Source: Planococcus donghaensis (GTDB taxonomy: Bacteria > Bacillota > Bacilli > Bacillales_A > Planococcaceae). From it: 64,000 bases of DNA. This document shows positions 25,029-34,332 of the stretch, piece by piece. Numbering within the stretch: position 1 is the first letter of the stretch; every line of letters starts with the position of its first letter. Under the pieces are notes generated by a model. The model worked only from the letters and a program-made list of their open reading frames with translations. It was not told where the DNA came from and ran no database searches. The stretch lies in the NCBI RefSeq assembly GCF_001687665.2, contig NZ_CP016543.2, positions 1,922,001-1,986,000 of the forward strand. The letters run 5' to 3'. Both the position numbers and the translations under genes were made by a program.

Positions 25029-27791
25029 TCATTGCTTATTATACCAAGCTTCAATATCGGTTACCATCTTTTCTAAAGACACTTTAGATACTTTCACTTT
25101 AGGCAATGCACTTATAAATTCTTGACCATAAGATTTCGTCTCGATTCTTCGATCTAACACGATAAATAAACCTTTATCGTTTTTCGAACGGATTAAACGA
25201 CCGAACCCTTGACGTAGTCGCAGAACCGCTTCTGGTAAAGCATATTGAAGAAATGGATTAACACCTTCACGCATAATAACTTCCGAACGCGCCTTGAAAA
25301 TGGGTTCTTCTGGAGATGTAAACGGCAAGCGTACCACAACTACTGCGCGAAGCGCATCCCCCGGAACGTCTACGCCTTCCCAGAAACTATTCGTCCCAAA
25401 AAGCACCGACTTTTGGAAGCGCTGGAATGATTTCAATAACTTCATACGGCTTCCAGACGAAACTCCTTGTGCAAACAACATATATTCATCTAGCAACCCT
25501 GTATCCTGGATTAAGTCTACTGTTTTTCGCAACATATCTTGTGACGTAAATAACACAAAGCAGCGACCTTCTGTCACAAGAACGGTTTGAATGACGGCAT
25601 CTGCTACTGATTCAATGTATTCATGTTGAGAAACACTTTGAATATCTGGCATGTCCTCCACAATGTACACATGAGCTCCTTGGTAAAAATCTTTTGGTGG
25701 TTCAAATTTCATAATAGGTACATGCGCTGGAATACCAATTTGATTGACGATAAATCGTTCGTTTGCCGGAACGGTCATTGTACCAGACAACCAAATAATT
25801 GCTTTGTCCTGACGAGCTGAAGCCATTACTTTGTCTACTAAAGGCGCGACTGCAAATGGACGTTTGTATAAGGAAAGGCTGGTTGGTAAACTTCTTAAGT
25901 CTCCATCGATCCAACTAACTTCGCCTGCTAATGGGAAGACAAATATCTCACTAAATTCTACCGCTTTGACCATCATCTCTTCTGTCCAGTAACGCCAATC
26001 CGCTATCGTCAATTGATCTTTAATGGTTTTTTCAGACAACCGCTCAGCTTTTTGCAATACAAGCTGAGACAAGTCAATCCATTCATTTAAATAATACAGC
26101 ATTTGTGTAAAGCGACTGTCTTCAAGTGTTAGTTCACTCAAGAGCGCCGAATTTTTTTTATGACGACTCGCTGCAAACTTTGTTGCAAATTCTTTGGCGA
26201 TTAAATTTGAGACTTCATCAAACAGTGACGTGAATTTTAAAAACAGTGATTCTAATTTCAATATTTCGGGAGCGGTTGAAAAACCAGTTCGTTGCGCTGT
26301 TTCGAAAAGTGCAGCGGCTAATTGCTGTTCGTCTAAACTGCCAATTTGACCAAAAATATATTTCCATTGCGTATAAACGAATGTTTTTTCGTGTTGAGAA
26401 ACTGCTGCTTGAACAACTTGGTGCGCTTCGTCCCATATATAAGCATCAACATTGGCTAAAATTGACTTTTTACTTAAATGTTGATTGAGTAAAAAAGCGT
26501 GATTCGTCACAATGACATGTGCATGTTGTGCTTGGTTTAGTGCAAATTCATAAAAGTCTGCTTGTTTTTCTTGTCTACTTAGTTTTCGTATATGAGAACG
26601 ACGAATTTTATCCAGAACAAATTGACCACCACTTGAAGCATTGATTTCGTTTAAATCGCCGGTTTCAGTAGCTGTTAACCACACCAGCACTTGCATAATC
26701 GTAAACGTCTCATCATAAGACTCATCGTCGCCTTGCAACAATTCCACAAATCTCGCCAAATCGATGTAATGGGATACCCCTTTGATCAATGCAATACGAA
26801 CTGGCGCACCAATATATTTTTCGACCATTTGACCTTCTTTTAACACTAGTTGGTCTTGTAAATGCGTCGTGTAAGTACTGATTAATACTTGTTTTCCAGT
26901 ATCAAGTGCATAGTTTACTGCCGGCAACAAATAGCCAATCGTTTTCCCCATACCAGTAGATGCTTCGATAACCAATTCTTGTTTTTCTGTTAATGCTTTT
27001 TCAATCGATGTCATCATATCGTATTGGCTTGGTCTATTCTCGAAATTCGGGAAAACTTTTTCTAATCCATCTCGCCAATCCCGCGAATAAGAATGCTGGT
27101 TATTTAGCCTTTCTTCAAATACCCGTCTTGGCTTTAATGGAATTCCTTGAAACCTATCAAAATCATCAACTTGTTCGTTTCTTTTTTTCTGGGTCAACTC
27201 AAAAAATAAGCGAGACAAATCTGATTTCAACTGAAACGATCGTTTGTGTAGATACGCCAATGTCGCGTAAGGCAATGATGCTAAATCTTCTTTGGCCCGT
27301 AAAAACAAAAGGGCGGTTGCCATCGCATCATCATCTGCACGGTGCGCACTTTCTAAAGGAATACCGAGCTCTGATGTAATGTCCTGTAATTTAAAGCTAA
27401 ATGCTGTAGGATACATTAACCTGACTAGTTCGACTGTGTCCATCGTCAGTCCTTGCCACTTTGGCAAACCGCTCCGTTTTAGCTCTGCCTGCAAAAAAGG
27501 TAAGTCAAAATTAGTATTATGTGCCACAAAAATAGCATTTTGCATTTTTTCATAAATTGTTTCTGCATAATGCTCAAATGGCTTAGCCTCTGCAACATCT
27601 GAATCTGTAATATTCGTCAAGTCTTGTATAAACATCGGAATCGTGCGGCCCGGGTTTATAAATTCAGTATATGTATCGGTGATGTCACCGTTTTCGATTG
27701 TTACCATCGCGAGTTGAATAATCCGGTCACCTTTTGCAGGGGAATGGCCCGTTGTTTCAATATCGACAACGACATACTTTTGCGTATTCAT
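25029..27791 (-). CDS. dinG: DinG-type protein with 3'-5' exonuclease domain
   Basis: 920 aa. N-terminal DEDDh exonuclease domain (VVDIETTGHSPAKGDRIIQLA, then HNTNFDLPFL and HRADDDA) fused to an XPD-like ATPase (Walker A STGMGKTIGYLLP; WDEAHQ box; motif VI RLRQGFGRLIR). Unlike YpvA in the same window, no cysteine cluster lies between motifs I and II, so this is the Fe-S-free Gram-positive form. In S. aureus the equivalent protein acts as a nuclease without detectable helicase activity (known). ATG start; monocistronic or leading ypmA. Confidence 0.93.
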   Translation of the reverse strand: MNTQKYVVVDIETTGHSPAKGDRIIQLAMVTIENGDITDTYTEFINPGRTIPMFIQDLTNITDSDVAEAKPFEHYAETIYEKMQNAIFVAHNTNFDLPFLQAELKRSGLPKWQGLTMDTVELVRLMYPTAFSFKLQDITSELGIPLESAHRADDDAMATALLFLRAKEDLASLPYATLAYLHKRSFQLKSDLSRLFFELTQKKRNEQVDDFDRFQGIPLKPRRVFEERLNNQHSYSRDWRDGLEKVFPNFENRPSQYDMMTSIEKALTEKQELVIEASTGMGKTIGYLLPAVNYALDTGKQVLISTYTTHLQDQLVLKEGQMVEKYIGAPVRIALIKGVSHYIDLARFVELLQGDDESYDETFTIMQVLVWLTATETGDLNEINASSGGQFVLDKIRRSHIRKLSRQEKQADFYEFALNQAQHAHVIVTNHAFLLNQHLSKKSILANVDAYIWDEAHQVVQAAVSQHEKTFVYTQWKYIFGQIGSLDEQQLAAALFETAQRTGFSTAPEILKLESLFLKFTSLFDEVSNLIAKEFATKFAASRHKKNSALLSELTLEDSRFTQMLYYLNEWIDLSQLVLQKAERLSEKTIKDQLTIADWRYWTEEMMVKAVEFSEIFVFPLAGEVSWIDGDLRSLPTSLSLYKRPFAVAPLVDKVMASARQDKAIIWLSGTMTVPANERFIVNQIGIPAHVPIMKFEPPKDFYQGAHVYIVEDMPDIQSVSQHEYIESVADAVIQTVLVTEGRCFVLFTSQDMLRKTVDLIQDTGLLDEYMLFAQGVSSGSRMKLLKSFQRFQKSVLFGTNSFWEGVDVPGDALRAVVVVRLPFTSPEEPIFKARSEVIMREGVNPFLQYALPEAVLRLRQGFGRLIRSKNDKGLFIVLDRRIETKSYGQEFISALPKVKVSKVSLEKMVTDIEAWYNKQ

Positions 27792-27901
27792 CTTAGCCCC
27801 TCTTTCTTAGGTGATTGCCTAAAAAAATTGTAACATATCCTGTCGCTTTCCGCTTTCAAGATGAAAATTCAATCTTCTTTTTTGCCCTTTTAGACAAAAG
27901 A

Positions 27902-27927
27902 AAACAGCTCCCTCTATTGGGAGCTGC
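27902..27927 (-). terminator. Intrinsic terminator of panCD
   Basis: CAGCTCCC (27906-27913) pairs with GGGAGCTG (27920-27927), 6-nt loop, followed leftward by TTTTC. Just past the panD stop. Confidence 0.85.
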
Positions 27928-27931
27928 TTGC

Positions 27932-28315
27932 TTACATAACCGTTGCTTCAGGTTCGTAATGAAGAATTTCTTTAATTTGGTTTTCGGCATCCATAATAGC
28001 TACAGTTGGTTTATGGTCACGTGCGTTTTCGTTCATCACATAAGCATAAGATAAAATAATCACGATATCTCCTCGTTGCACAAGACGCGCTGCTGCACCG
28101 TTCACACAAATAACGCCACTTCCGCGTTCTCCTGCAATAATGTACGTTTCAAAACGTGCACCGTTGTTGTTATTAACAATATGAACTTTTTCATTTGGCA
28201 ACATGCCAACTGCATCAAGTAAATCTTGGTCGATGGTAATGCTTCCTACATAATTTAAATCCGCTTCTGTTACAGTTGCGCGGTGAATTTTTGAATTTAA
28301 CATCATTCTAAGCAT
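27932..28315 (-). CDS. panD: Aspartate 1-decarboxylase proenzyme
   Basis: 127 aa, pyruvoyl enzyme. The self-cleavage site Gly24-Ser25 is intact ([10 protein letters not shown]), as are [13 protein letters not shown] and [11 protein letters not shown]. Makes beta-alanine from aspartate for pantothenate. ATG start at 28315 is 3 bases after the panC stop, with AAGGGGAA inside panC. Cotranscribed with panC. Confidence 0.97.
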   Translation of the reverse strand: MLRMMLNSKIHRATVTEADLNYVGSITIDQDLLDAVGMLPNEKVHIVNNNNGARFETYIIAGERGSGVICVNGAAARLVQRGDIVIILSYAYVMNENARDHKPTVAIMDAENQIKEILHYEPEATVM

Positions 28316-28318
28316 GAG

Positions 28319-29155
28319 TCAGTTCCCCTTTGGATGAAAAATAATATTATCGATCAAACGTGCTTTTTCAAATTTTACGGCTAATGCTAAAATAGCATTT
28401 TGTCGAATCGTAGTTGTTAACGTCGGATAATCTAATAGTTCGATATAATCGATAACTCCGGATGTATGGTTAGTTAAATACTTCGTCATTGGCTCAATTG
28501 GATCTTGACCTTTCAAAACCAGCTCTTTCCCCATTTCCAATGCTTTTTTCAAATGAGGTGCTTCGTTTCGCTCAGCACCACTTAAGTAAACATTACGAGA
28601 ACTTTTTGCAAGTCCGTCAGCTTCACGGACGGTTTCGCCTCTTCTTATGGCCATTGGAAAATTATAATCTTCCACTAATGATTCAATAATCGCCAATTGC
28701 TGTGCATCTTTCTGGCCGAAATAAGCCAAATCTGCCTCAACCAAATGAAACAACTTTGTCACTACTTTTAAGACGCCATCAAAATGACCCGGTCTTTTTG
28801 CGCCGCAAAGCACATCAGCTTGAGCGCCTGCAGTCAATTGAATTTGGCTTTCACGCGGATACATTTCTTCTACACTCGGTGCAAAAATTACGTCAGTACC
28901 CGCTCCTTCAGCTAATTCTTGATCTCGTTTCAAGTCTCTTGGATAACGGTCAAAGTCTTCGTTCGGCCCAAATTGAGCGGGGTTTACAAAAATACTCATG
29001 ACCACTTTGTCGTTCTCTGCTTTCGCTTTTTTGACTAGCGAAAGATGACCCTCGTGCAGAAAACCCATTGTGGGTACAAGACCAATAGAATCGCCTGCTT
29101 TTTTAGTATCACGAACCCACTCTTTCAGCTCGTTTACGGTCTGCAAAATTAACAT
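28319..29155 (-). CDS. panC: Pantothenate synthetase
   Basis: 278 aa. Nucleotidyltransferase fold: VPTMGFLHEGHLSLV with the HxGH-type motif, VNPAQFGPNEDFDRYPR, GQKDAQQ and a KSSRNVYLS motif (KMSKS-like). Condenses pantoate and beta-alanine with ATP. First gene of panCD; panB, usually upstream in Bacilli, is absent here and birA follows. ATG with GAGGAGAG RBS. Expression probably depends on the leader at 29156-29340, because an intrinsic terminator stands 29 bases before its start. Confidence 0.97.
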   Translation of the reverse strand: MLILQTVNELKEWVRDTKKAGDSIGLVPTMGFLHEGHLSLVKKAKAENDKVVMSIFVNPAQFGPNEDFDRYPRDLKRDQELAEGAGTDVIFAPSVEEMYPRESQIQLTAGAQADVLCGAKRPGHFDGVLKVVTKLFHLVEADLAYFGQKDAQQLAIIESLVEDYNFPMAIRRGETVREADGLAKSSRNVYLSGAERNEAPHLKKALEMGKELVLKGQDPIEPMTKYLTNHTSGVIDYIELLDYPTLTTTIRQNAILALAVKFEKARLIDNIIFHPKGN

Positions 29156-29340
29156 TTTTTCTCTCCTCTCGGGAAGAAAACCATATAAAAAGCCCTTCTG
29201 CTAAAAAAGGACAGAAGGACAGTAAATGTGCGTTAGGTTTCCTCCGTCCCTGTCGTAAATCTGATCAAGGCAGAACTTATTTGTATTCATTTTGGGTGTC
29301 TTGCGATTGGTCGGTGCAGTTCGTAAAGGATACTGCCCAT
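29156..29340 (-). promoter_or_regulatory. Candidate pan RNA leader with terminator/antiterminator switch
   Basis: Reading leftward from a predicted start near 29340: hairpin 1 GCAGT/ACTGC (29332-29336 with 29316-29320, loop ATCCTTTACGA); hairpin 2 around 29250-29273 (CTGCC/GACAG, one C-A mismatch), also with TTTACGA near its 3' side; then GGACGGAGGA (29249-29240). The latter can pair with TCCTTCTGTCC (29219-29209) over 10 bp with one bulge. That strand contains the 5' arm of the terminator (29218-29212). The place upstream of panCD and the duplicated small hairpins fit the known pan motif RNAs, but I could not test the consensus. Confidence 0.65.
29184..29218 (-). terminator. Leader terminator upstream of panC
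   Basis: CCTTCTG (29218-29212) pairs with CAGAAGG (29200-29194), then GCTTTTTATA. There is no room for a promoter between it and the panC RBS, so it is most simply an attenuator. It could also end readthrough from birA. Confidence 0.75.
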
Positions 29341-29346
29341 AAAGTT

Positions 29347-29355
29347 ACTATAACA
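29347..29355 (-). promoter_or_regulatory. Extended -10 promoter of panCD
   Basis: Leftward TGTTATAGT (TG plus TATAGT, -10 at 29347-29352). Predicted start near 29340, immediately before hairpin 1 of the leader. No matching -35. Confidence 0.55.
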
Positions 29356-29417
29356 GAATTTCAGGAAAAAATATATTCAATGGTCTTTGCTTATTAAACT
29401 TGAAAAGGCTCGCCAAA

Positions 29418-30416
29418 TCAACTTGTAGAATTAGCCATTTCAATATCAGCTGAATATATGCCATGAAGTTTCCCATCAGGTGTTCGTAGTTGAAGCACTC
29501 CTTCATCGGTAATTCCTTCCGCAATACCTTCAAGTGTGTGATTGGCCATTCGTGCTCGGACAGGATGGCCAATTGTGGTCGAATAACTTTCCCACAAAAT
29601 TTTCAACATCCCAAATCCTTCATCAATATACATTTGCGTATAAAGCTCCATATAAAACAACACAGACTGCACTAATTTTTGACGGTTAACGGTTTCCCCA
29701 CTCGCCATCTTCAATGACGTCGCGATTTCTTGAACTTCTGGGTCAAAATCTTCTTTTTCTTGATTGACGTTTAAACCAATGCCAATGATTAATGCTTGTA
29801 TGCCATCAGCGTCAGACTGCAGTTCAGTCAAAATGCCCGTGCATTTTTTGCCATTAAGTAAAATGTCATTTGGCCATTTAATCTTCGGCTGTAATTTAGT
29901 GACTTCTTCGATTGCCCGAACAATTGCGACAGCAGTTACTAATGTGAACTGAGGTGCTTTTTGCGGTGCAACATTTGGCCGTAAAATAATGCTCATCCAC
30001 ACGCCTTTTTTAGCCGCAGAATCCCATTTCCGCGCCATTCTCCCACGCCCAGCGGTTTGAGTTTCTGTAAGTACTACCGTCCCGTCTGGTGCGCCTTCTT
30101 GGGCTAATTGGTGAGCAATAATTTGAGTCGACGCACAACTTTCAACATATTCAATTTTTTGACCGATTCGCTTTGTTTTTAACCCCGTTTGAATCCCTAG
30201 AGGCTCTAATGTGTCGGGTGTTGTAACAATGCGATAGCCTTTTCTTTTAACTGATTCGATATCATAGCCTTTTTCTTCAAGCTCTTTTATATGCTTCCAG
30301 ATAGCAGTTCTAGAAATACCGAACTCATCTGCTAGTTGTTGACCTGAGACGGCTTCACCATTCGATTCCAGTAATCGTTTTGCTATCTTAAGCGTGACTG
30401 TGATATTCATCTTCAA
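29418..30416 (-). CDS. birA: Biotin-protein ligase and biotin operon repressor
   Basis: About 330 aa. N-terminal winged helix (ISRTAIWKHIKELEEKGYDI) for operator binding, central ligase domain with the biotinyl-AMP loop GRGRMARKW and KWPNDILLNGKK, and a C-terminal SH3-like domain. Biotinylates acetyl-CoA carboxylase and pyruvate carboxylase and represses biotin genes when loaded. Start TTG 30416 or ATG 30410, both behind AAAGGAC and inside the last 29 bases of cca. Confidence 0.95.
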   Translation of the reverse strand: MKMNITVTLKIAKRLLESNGEAVSGQQLADEFGISRTAIWKHIKELEEKGYDIESVKRKGYRIVTTPDTLEPLGIQTGLKTKRIGQKIEYVESCASTQIIAHQLAQEGAPDGTVVLTETQTAGRGRMARKWDSAAKKGVWMSIILRPNVAPQKAPQFTLVTAVAIVRAIEEVTKLQPKIKWPNDILLNGKKCTGILTELQSDADGIQALIIGIGLNVNQEKEDFDPEVQEIATSLKMASGETVNRQKLVQSVLFYMELYTQMYIDEGFGMLKILWESYSTTIGHPVRARMANHTLEGIAEGITDEGVLQLRTPDGKLHGIYSADIEMANSTS

Positions 30417-31521
30417 ACCAGTCCTTTATAAGTTCTTTGTCATTTTTTAATAAGCCATATACAATCAGTTTTTCAATTTTCTCGATCCATACTTTTAACC
30501 ATGGACCGGATTTTTTCCCAGTCCATTGCATTAGATCCCAGCCACCTACTACAAGTTCCGAACGTGACTGAATCGGCAACTGCCGTTTAATAGCAGCTAA
30601 ATCTGTCGTATTCCCAGTCACACGAGCAGCCATTTCTAATTGTTCAAGCGTGTAATGGTAAAATGTCCATTGATCCCAAGTGTTCAAGGCAGTTAATTCT
30701 AAACTCTTTTCAATGAGACGTCTTTCATCATTTGAAAAGCGATAATCTTTAATATCAGAAAACTGACGCTTTTGTTGATGCAATAAATAAAACCAACCAT
30801 AAGTAGGTTTGCCATTTGGTTGGTAAGGCAACCACTCCACTTCAAAAAGACCGCCAACTGGCAGAAATTTTGTTAAAACAGAATCCTTTAAATAAGCCAT
30901 ACTTTTTTGCATGCACGGATTGACAAAAATTTTATCTATTTCTGACTTTAACCGTTCGACAGCTATAAACCGGATTAAACGTGCATGACGTCGTATGGAA
31001 TAGAGAGTTTTCATATCGATGATAAAATCTAGTTGGCCAGAAAAACGGATTGCTCGGAGCATTCGTAAGGCGTCTTCTTCAAAACGTTCATCCGGGTCCC
31101 CAACTGCACGAATGACCTTGTTTTTTAAATCTTCTTTTCCACCAAATGGATCGATAATATTGAGTTCTTCAGTCATGGCCATTGCATTTATTGTAAAATC
31201 ACGTCGTCGCAAATCTTCTTCGAGTGATAGAACAAACTCAACAGAATCAGGTCTGCGATTGTCCGAATAACTACTTTCTGTTCGGAACGTTGTTACCTCA
31301 ATACCTTCTCCATCAAGTAACACCAATACCGTACCGTGGTCAATTCCTGTGTCAACTGTACGGGCAAACAGCGCTTTTACTTGCTTTGGCAAAGCAGATG
31401 AAGCTACATCTACATCATGCGGCGTTTTACCTAACAACAAATCGCGTACCGCTCCCCCGACAATATATGCCTCAAATCCCGCTGCTTTTAACGTGTGAAT
31501 GACTTTAATGGCCGTATTCAT
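30388..31521 (-). CDS. cca: CCA-adding tRNA nucleotidyltransferase
   Basis: 377 aa, class II. Motif [21 protein letters not shown] with the metal-binding DVD, then [24 protein letters not shown] (template region) and C-terminal helical body/tail. Adds or repairs the 3' CCA of tRNAs. ATG start overlaps the bshA stop by 4 bases (ATGA type); birA overlaps its end. The bshA-cca-birA order matches B. subtilis. Confidence 0.95.
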   Translation of the reverse strand: MNTAIKVIHTLKAAGFEAYIVGGAVRDLLLGKTPHDVDVASSALPKQVKALFARTVDTGIDHGTVLVLLDGEGIEVTTFRTESSYSDNRRPDSVEFVLSLEEDLRRRDFTINAMAMTEELNIIDPFGGKEDLKNKVIRAVGDPDERFEEDALRMLRAIRFSGQLDFIIDMKTLYSIRRHARLIRFIAVERLKSEIDKIFVNPCMQKSMAYLKDSVLTKFLPVGGLFEVEWLPYQPNGKPTYGWFYLLHQQKRQFSDIKDYRFSNDERRLIEKSLELTALNTWDQWTFYHYTLEQLEMAARVTGNTTDLAAIKRQLPIQSRSELVVGGWDLMQWTGKKSGPWLKVWIEKIEKLIVYGLLKNDKELIKDWFEDEYHSHA

Positions 31522-32660
31522 TGATCGTCATCCTTTGGCAACAATCGTTCATATAAGCCTTCATATTGTTCCAAAATTTTCGTTGAATGAAAATGAACAG
31601 ACACGGTATCTAAAGCACCTTGACGTAAAGTTTGTAAAAGTGCTTGATCACTCAGCATGTTAACTGCGTACTGAGCCGCTTGTTCTGTGTCTCCAAGTTC
31701 GACTAGAAATCCGTTAACATTCGGATTAATAATTTCAGGCATTCCGCCGATGTTTGCACCAATGACAGGAACTCCACAAGCCATCGCTTCAAGTAGGACC
31801 AAACCAAATGCCTCTTTCTCAGATAGCAAAAGCTTAATATCGCTAATGCTATAAAATTCTGCAAGGTCATCTCGTTTTCCTAGAAATAGTACGTCTTCTT
31901 CTATTTCTAACTCTCGTACTAGTTGAATAATTCGTCCCATTTCAGGACCATCACCTACTAATAATAATTTGCATTTAAGTTGCTTGCGAGCTAGTGAAAA
32001 TGTTTCTACAACATCTTGAACTCGTTTTACTTTACGGAAGTTTGAAACATGAATCATCACTTTTTCAGAAGCAGCGATCCCTAATTGCTCTTTTAACTTT
32101 GTTTCTTCTTGTGGGTAATATTCTCTTTCATCTACAAAATTATAAACAGTTTCTATCGTCTTATCTGGTTGAATCAGTTCATAAGTTTGATCTCTGAGTG
32201 AATTAGAAACAGCTGTGACAATATCCGATTTTTCAATACCGTAACGTATTGCTTCTTTTAAAGAAGAATCGGAACCTAATACTGTAATATCGGTCCCGTG
32301 TAGCGTTGTCACAATGCCGATATTTGATCCAGCCATATCGCGCCCAAGAATAGCGCATACTGCATGGGGAATCGCGTAATGAACATGAAGAAGGTCAAGT
32401 CCTTCGTTTTTGATAACTTCAGAAATTTTTGTAGCTAACGCAATGTCGTAAGGAGCATATTGAAAAACCGAATACGTGTTGATATCCACTTGATGATTAA
32501 AAATATTTGGATATGTTTTATTCAAACGAAAAGGAGTGCTCGAGGTAATAAAATGAACGTCGTGCCCTTTTTCCGCCAACATTTTCCCTAATTCTGTAGC
32601 AATGACTCCAGATCCTCCAACTGTTGGATAGCAAGTGATGCCGATTTTCATTTTTCGCAC
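31518..32660 (-). CDS. bshA: Bacillithiol synthesis glycosyltransferase BshA
   Basis: 380 aa GT4 retaining glycosyltransferase. N-terminal [28 protein letters not shown], and the C-terminal UDP-sugar E-x7-E motif ([17 protein letters not shown]). Transfers GlcNAc to L-malate, the first bacillithiol step. Start GTG at 32660 with AGGAGAG RBS, matching the MRK(L/M)KIGITCYP start of B. subtilis BshA. The deacetylase gene bshB1, which follows mgsA in many Bacilli, is not here; mgsA abuts directly. Confidence 0.95.
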   Translation of the reverse strand: MRKMKIGITCYPTVGGSGVIATELGKMLAEKGHDVHFITSSTPFRLNKTYPNIFNHQVDINTYSVFQYAPYDIALATKISEVIKNEGLDLLHVHYAIPHAVCAILGRDMAGSNIGIVTTLHGTDITVLGSDSSLKEAIRYGIEKSDIVTAVSNSLRDQTYELIQPDKTIETVYNFVDEREYYPQEETKLKEQLGIAASEKVMIHVSNFRKVKRVQDVVETFSLARKQLKCKLLLVGDGPEMGRIIQLVRELEIEEDVLFLGKRDDLAEFYSISDIKLLLSEKEAFGLVLLEAMACGVPVIGANIGGMPEIINPNVNGFLVELGDTEQAAQYAVNMLSDQALLQTLRQGALDTVSVHFHSTKILEQYEGLYERLLPKDDDQ

Positions 32661-32671
32661 GCCATTCTCTC

Positions 32672-33076
32672 CTATTCTCTTCTTTCTCCGAGCAAGCGCC
32701 AGTCTATAAAGCCTTCTTTTAAGCCTTTAAGAAGGACTTCTGCTGTTCCCATGTTCGTAGCTAAAGGAATGCCATAGACATCACACAGGCGGATTAAAGC
32801 CGTCACATCCGGTTCGTGCGGTTGCGCAGTTAATGGGTCACGGAAAAAAATAATCATATCCATTTCATCTTGCGCAATCATGGCTCCGATTTGTTGGTCG
32901 CCCCCTAATGGACCCGAACGAAAGCGGGTCACAGATAAATCTGTTTCGTCAACGATTCGTTGTCCTGTCGTTCCAGTGGCAAACAGGTCATGTTCGGATA
33001 AAATCGGCTCGTAAGCTAACGCAAATTGAATCAGGTCATCTTTTTTACGGTCATGGGCAATCAAAGCTATATTCAT
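32672..33076 (-). CDS. mgsA: Methylglyoxal synthase
   Basis: 134 aa, usual length. [15 protein letters not shown] start, phosphate-binding TGTTGQRI, catalytic Asp in [13 protein letters not shown] and [14 protein letters not shown]. Converts dihydroxyacetone phosphate to methylglyoxal, a glycolytic bypass. ATG with AAAGGGG RBS, 13 bases after dapB. Confidence 0.96.
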   Translation of the reverse strand: MNIALIAHDRKKDDLIQFALAYEPILSEHDLFATGTTGQRIVDETDLSVTRFRSGPLGGDQQIGAMIAQDEMDMIIFFRDPLTAQPHEPDVTALIRLCDVYGIPLATNMGTAEVLLKGLKEGFIDWRLLGERRE

Positions 33077-33089
33077 ATTATCGTCCCCT

Positions 33090-33890
33090 TTAGTCGATTA
33101 TGTGTTCTAACCCATAAATCAGTTCTTCTTTTTCCATTACAGTTTGAATTGATAAAATTACACCTGACATAAATGATCCCCGATTAAATGAATCGTGCCG
33201 AAGTGTTAGCAGTTGACCTTCTCCTCCAAGTAATACTTGTTGGTGAGCTACCAATCCTGGCAACCGCACACTGTGGATACGCATGCCATCATAATTCGCA
33301 CCGCGAGCACCTTCTAAAATTTCTTTTTCACGAATATGTCCTTGCTCATGAATCGGACGTTGTTGAGAAATTAAGTGTGCCGTTTTCATTGCCGTTCCAG
33401 AAGGAGCATCAAGCTTCTGATCATGATGCATTTCGATAATTTCAATATCCGGCAAATATTTGGCCGCTTGTTCTGCAAACTTCATCATTAACACCGCACC
33501 AATTGCAAAGTTTGGTGCAATGATACAACCTATTTTCGAGTTTTTAGATACTGTTTTTAACTCTTCTAGTTGCTCATCTGAAAACCCCGTTGTGCCTACA
33601 ACTGGACGTATATTGAGCTCTAATGCTTGCTTGGTGTGCTCGTATACAAATTCTGGTGTTGTCAAATCGACAAGCACATCCGGCTTCGTTTCAGCGTGAA
33701 GCTGCTCAAGATTGATAAAAATAGGCGCGGTAAAGTTCGAAGGAAATAATTTCGTATCAGCTAATGTATCGCCTACTTCTTTGTAATCTAAAACAGAAAC
33801 AAGTTCCATATCTGTATGATTCATCACTGTATGTACTGCTTCTTTACCCATTTTTCCTCTTGCTCCTGCAATTGCTACTCGAATCGTCAT
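33090..33890 (-). CDS. dapB: 4-hydroxy-tetrahydrodipicolinate reductase
   Basis: 266 aa. N-terminal dinucleotide fold [12 protein letters not shown]; signature [19 protein letters not shown] with the catalytic His/Lys region; C-terminal tetramerisation segment. Second step of the diaminopimelate/lysine branch, feeding peptidoglycan. ATG overlaps the ypjD stop by 4 bases; coupled with ypjD upstream and mgsA downstream. Confidence 0.96.
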   Translation of the reverse strand: MTIRVAIAGARGKMGKEAVHTVMNHTDMELVSVLDYKEVGDTLADTKLFPSNFTAPIFINLEQLHAETKPDVLVDLTTPEFVYEHTKQALELNIRPVVGTTGFSDEQLEELKTVSKNSKIGCIIAPNFAIGAVLMMKFAEQAAKYLPDIEIIEMHHDQKLDAPSGTAMKTAHLISQQRPIHEQGHIREKEILEGARGANYDGMRIHSVRLPGLVAHQQVLLGGEGQLLTLRHDSFNRGSFMSGVILSIQTVMEKEELIYGLEHIID

Positions 33891-34225
33891 TGCTGTTCAT
33901 CCTTTCGTGTCCACCGGTTTTGGTCTCTAGTATTAAATTTATCGATTACTCGGTCATGTGCATCCGCTAGATTGATGTCCATAGAGTTTGCCATGCATAT
34001 CAATACAAATAGCAAGTCGCCCATTTCTTCTTCGATACTGTTTTCAGTCTCTGAACTTTTCTTTTTTTTCGGACCGTATTGGTGCATGACTTCTCTGGAA
34101 AGTTCACCAAGTTCTTCTGTTAGACGGGCCATCATTTCCATCGGCTGAAAATAGCCTTCTTTAAATTGTCCAATGTACTCATCAACCTCTTGCTGAAGCT
34201 GCTTCATGGTTTTATCACCGTTCAT
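33887..34225 (-). CDS. ypjD: MazG-like nucleotide pyrophosphohydrolase YpjD
   Basis: 112 aa from the preferred start. All-alpha MazG fold: EELGELSREV and EEEMGDLLFVLICMAN form the ExxE...ExxD metal motif. Expected to hydrolyse nucleoside triphosphates (house-cleaning); substrate unknown. A longer TTG frame from 34246 is less likely: the ATG at 34225 has GAGGAG nine bases upstream and matches the DKTMK start of the B. subtilis protein. Confidence 0.88.
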   Translation of the reverse strand: MNGDKTMKQLQQEVDEYIGQFKEGYFQPMEMMARLTEELGELSREVMHQYGPKKKKSSETENSIEEEMGDLLFVLICMANSMDINLADAHDRVIDKFNTRDQNRWTRKDEQQ

Positions 34226-34332
34226 ATCATCACGCTCCTCAATCAATCGTAAAGAAAACTTGAGATGTTGTCAAAATACATTATTTCAACGATAATACAG
34301 AAGTCTATATTTTCGAAAGGGGCTTGGCATAT

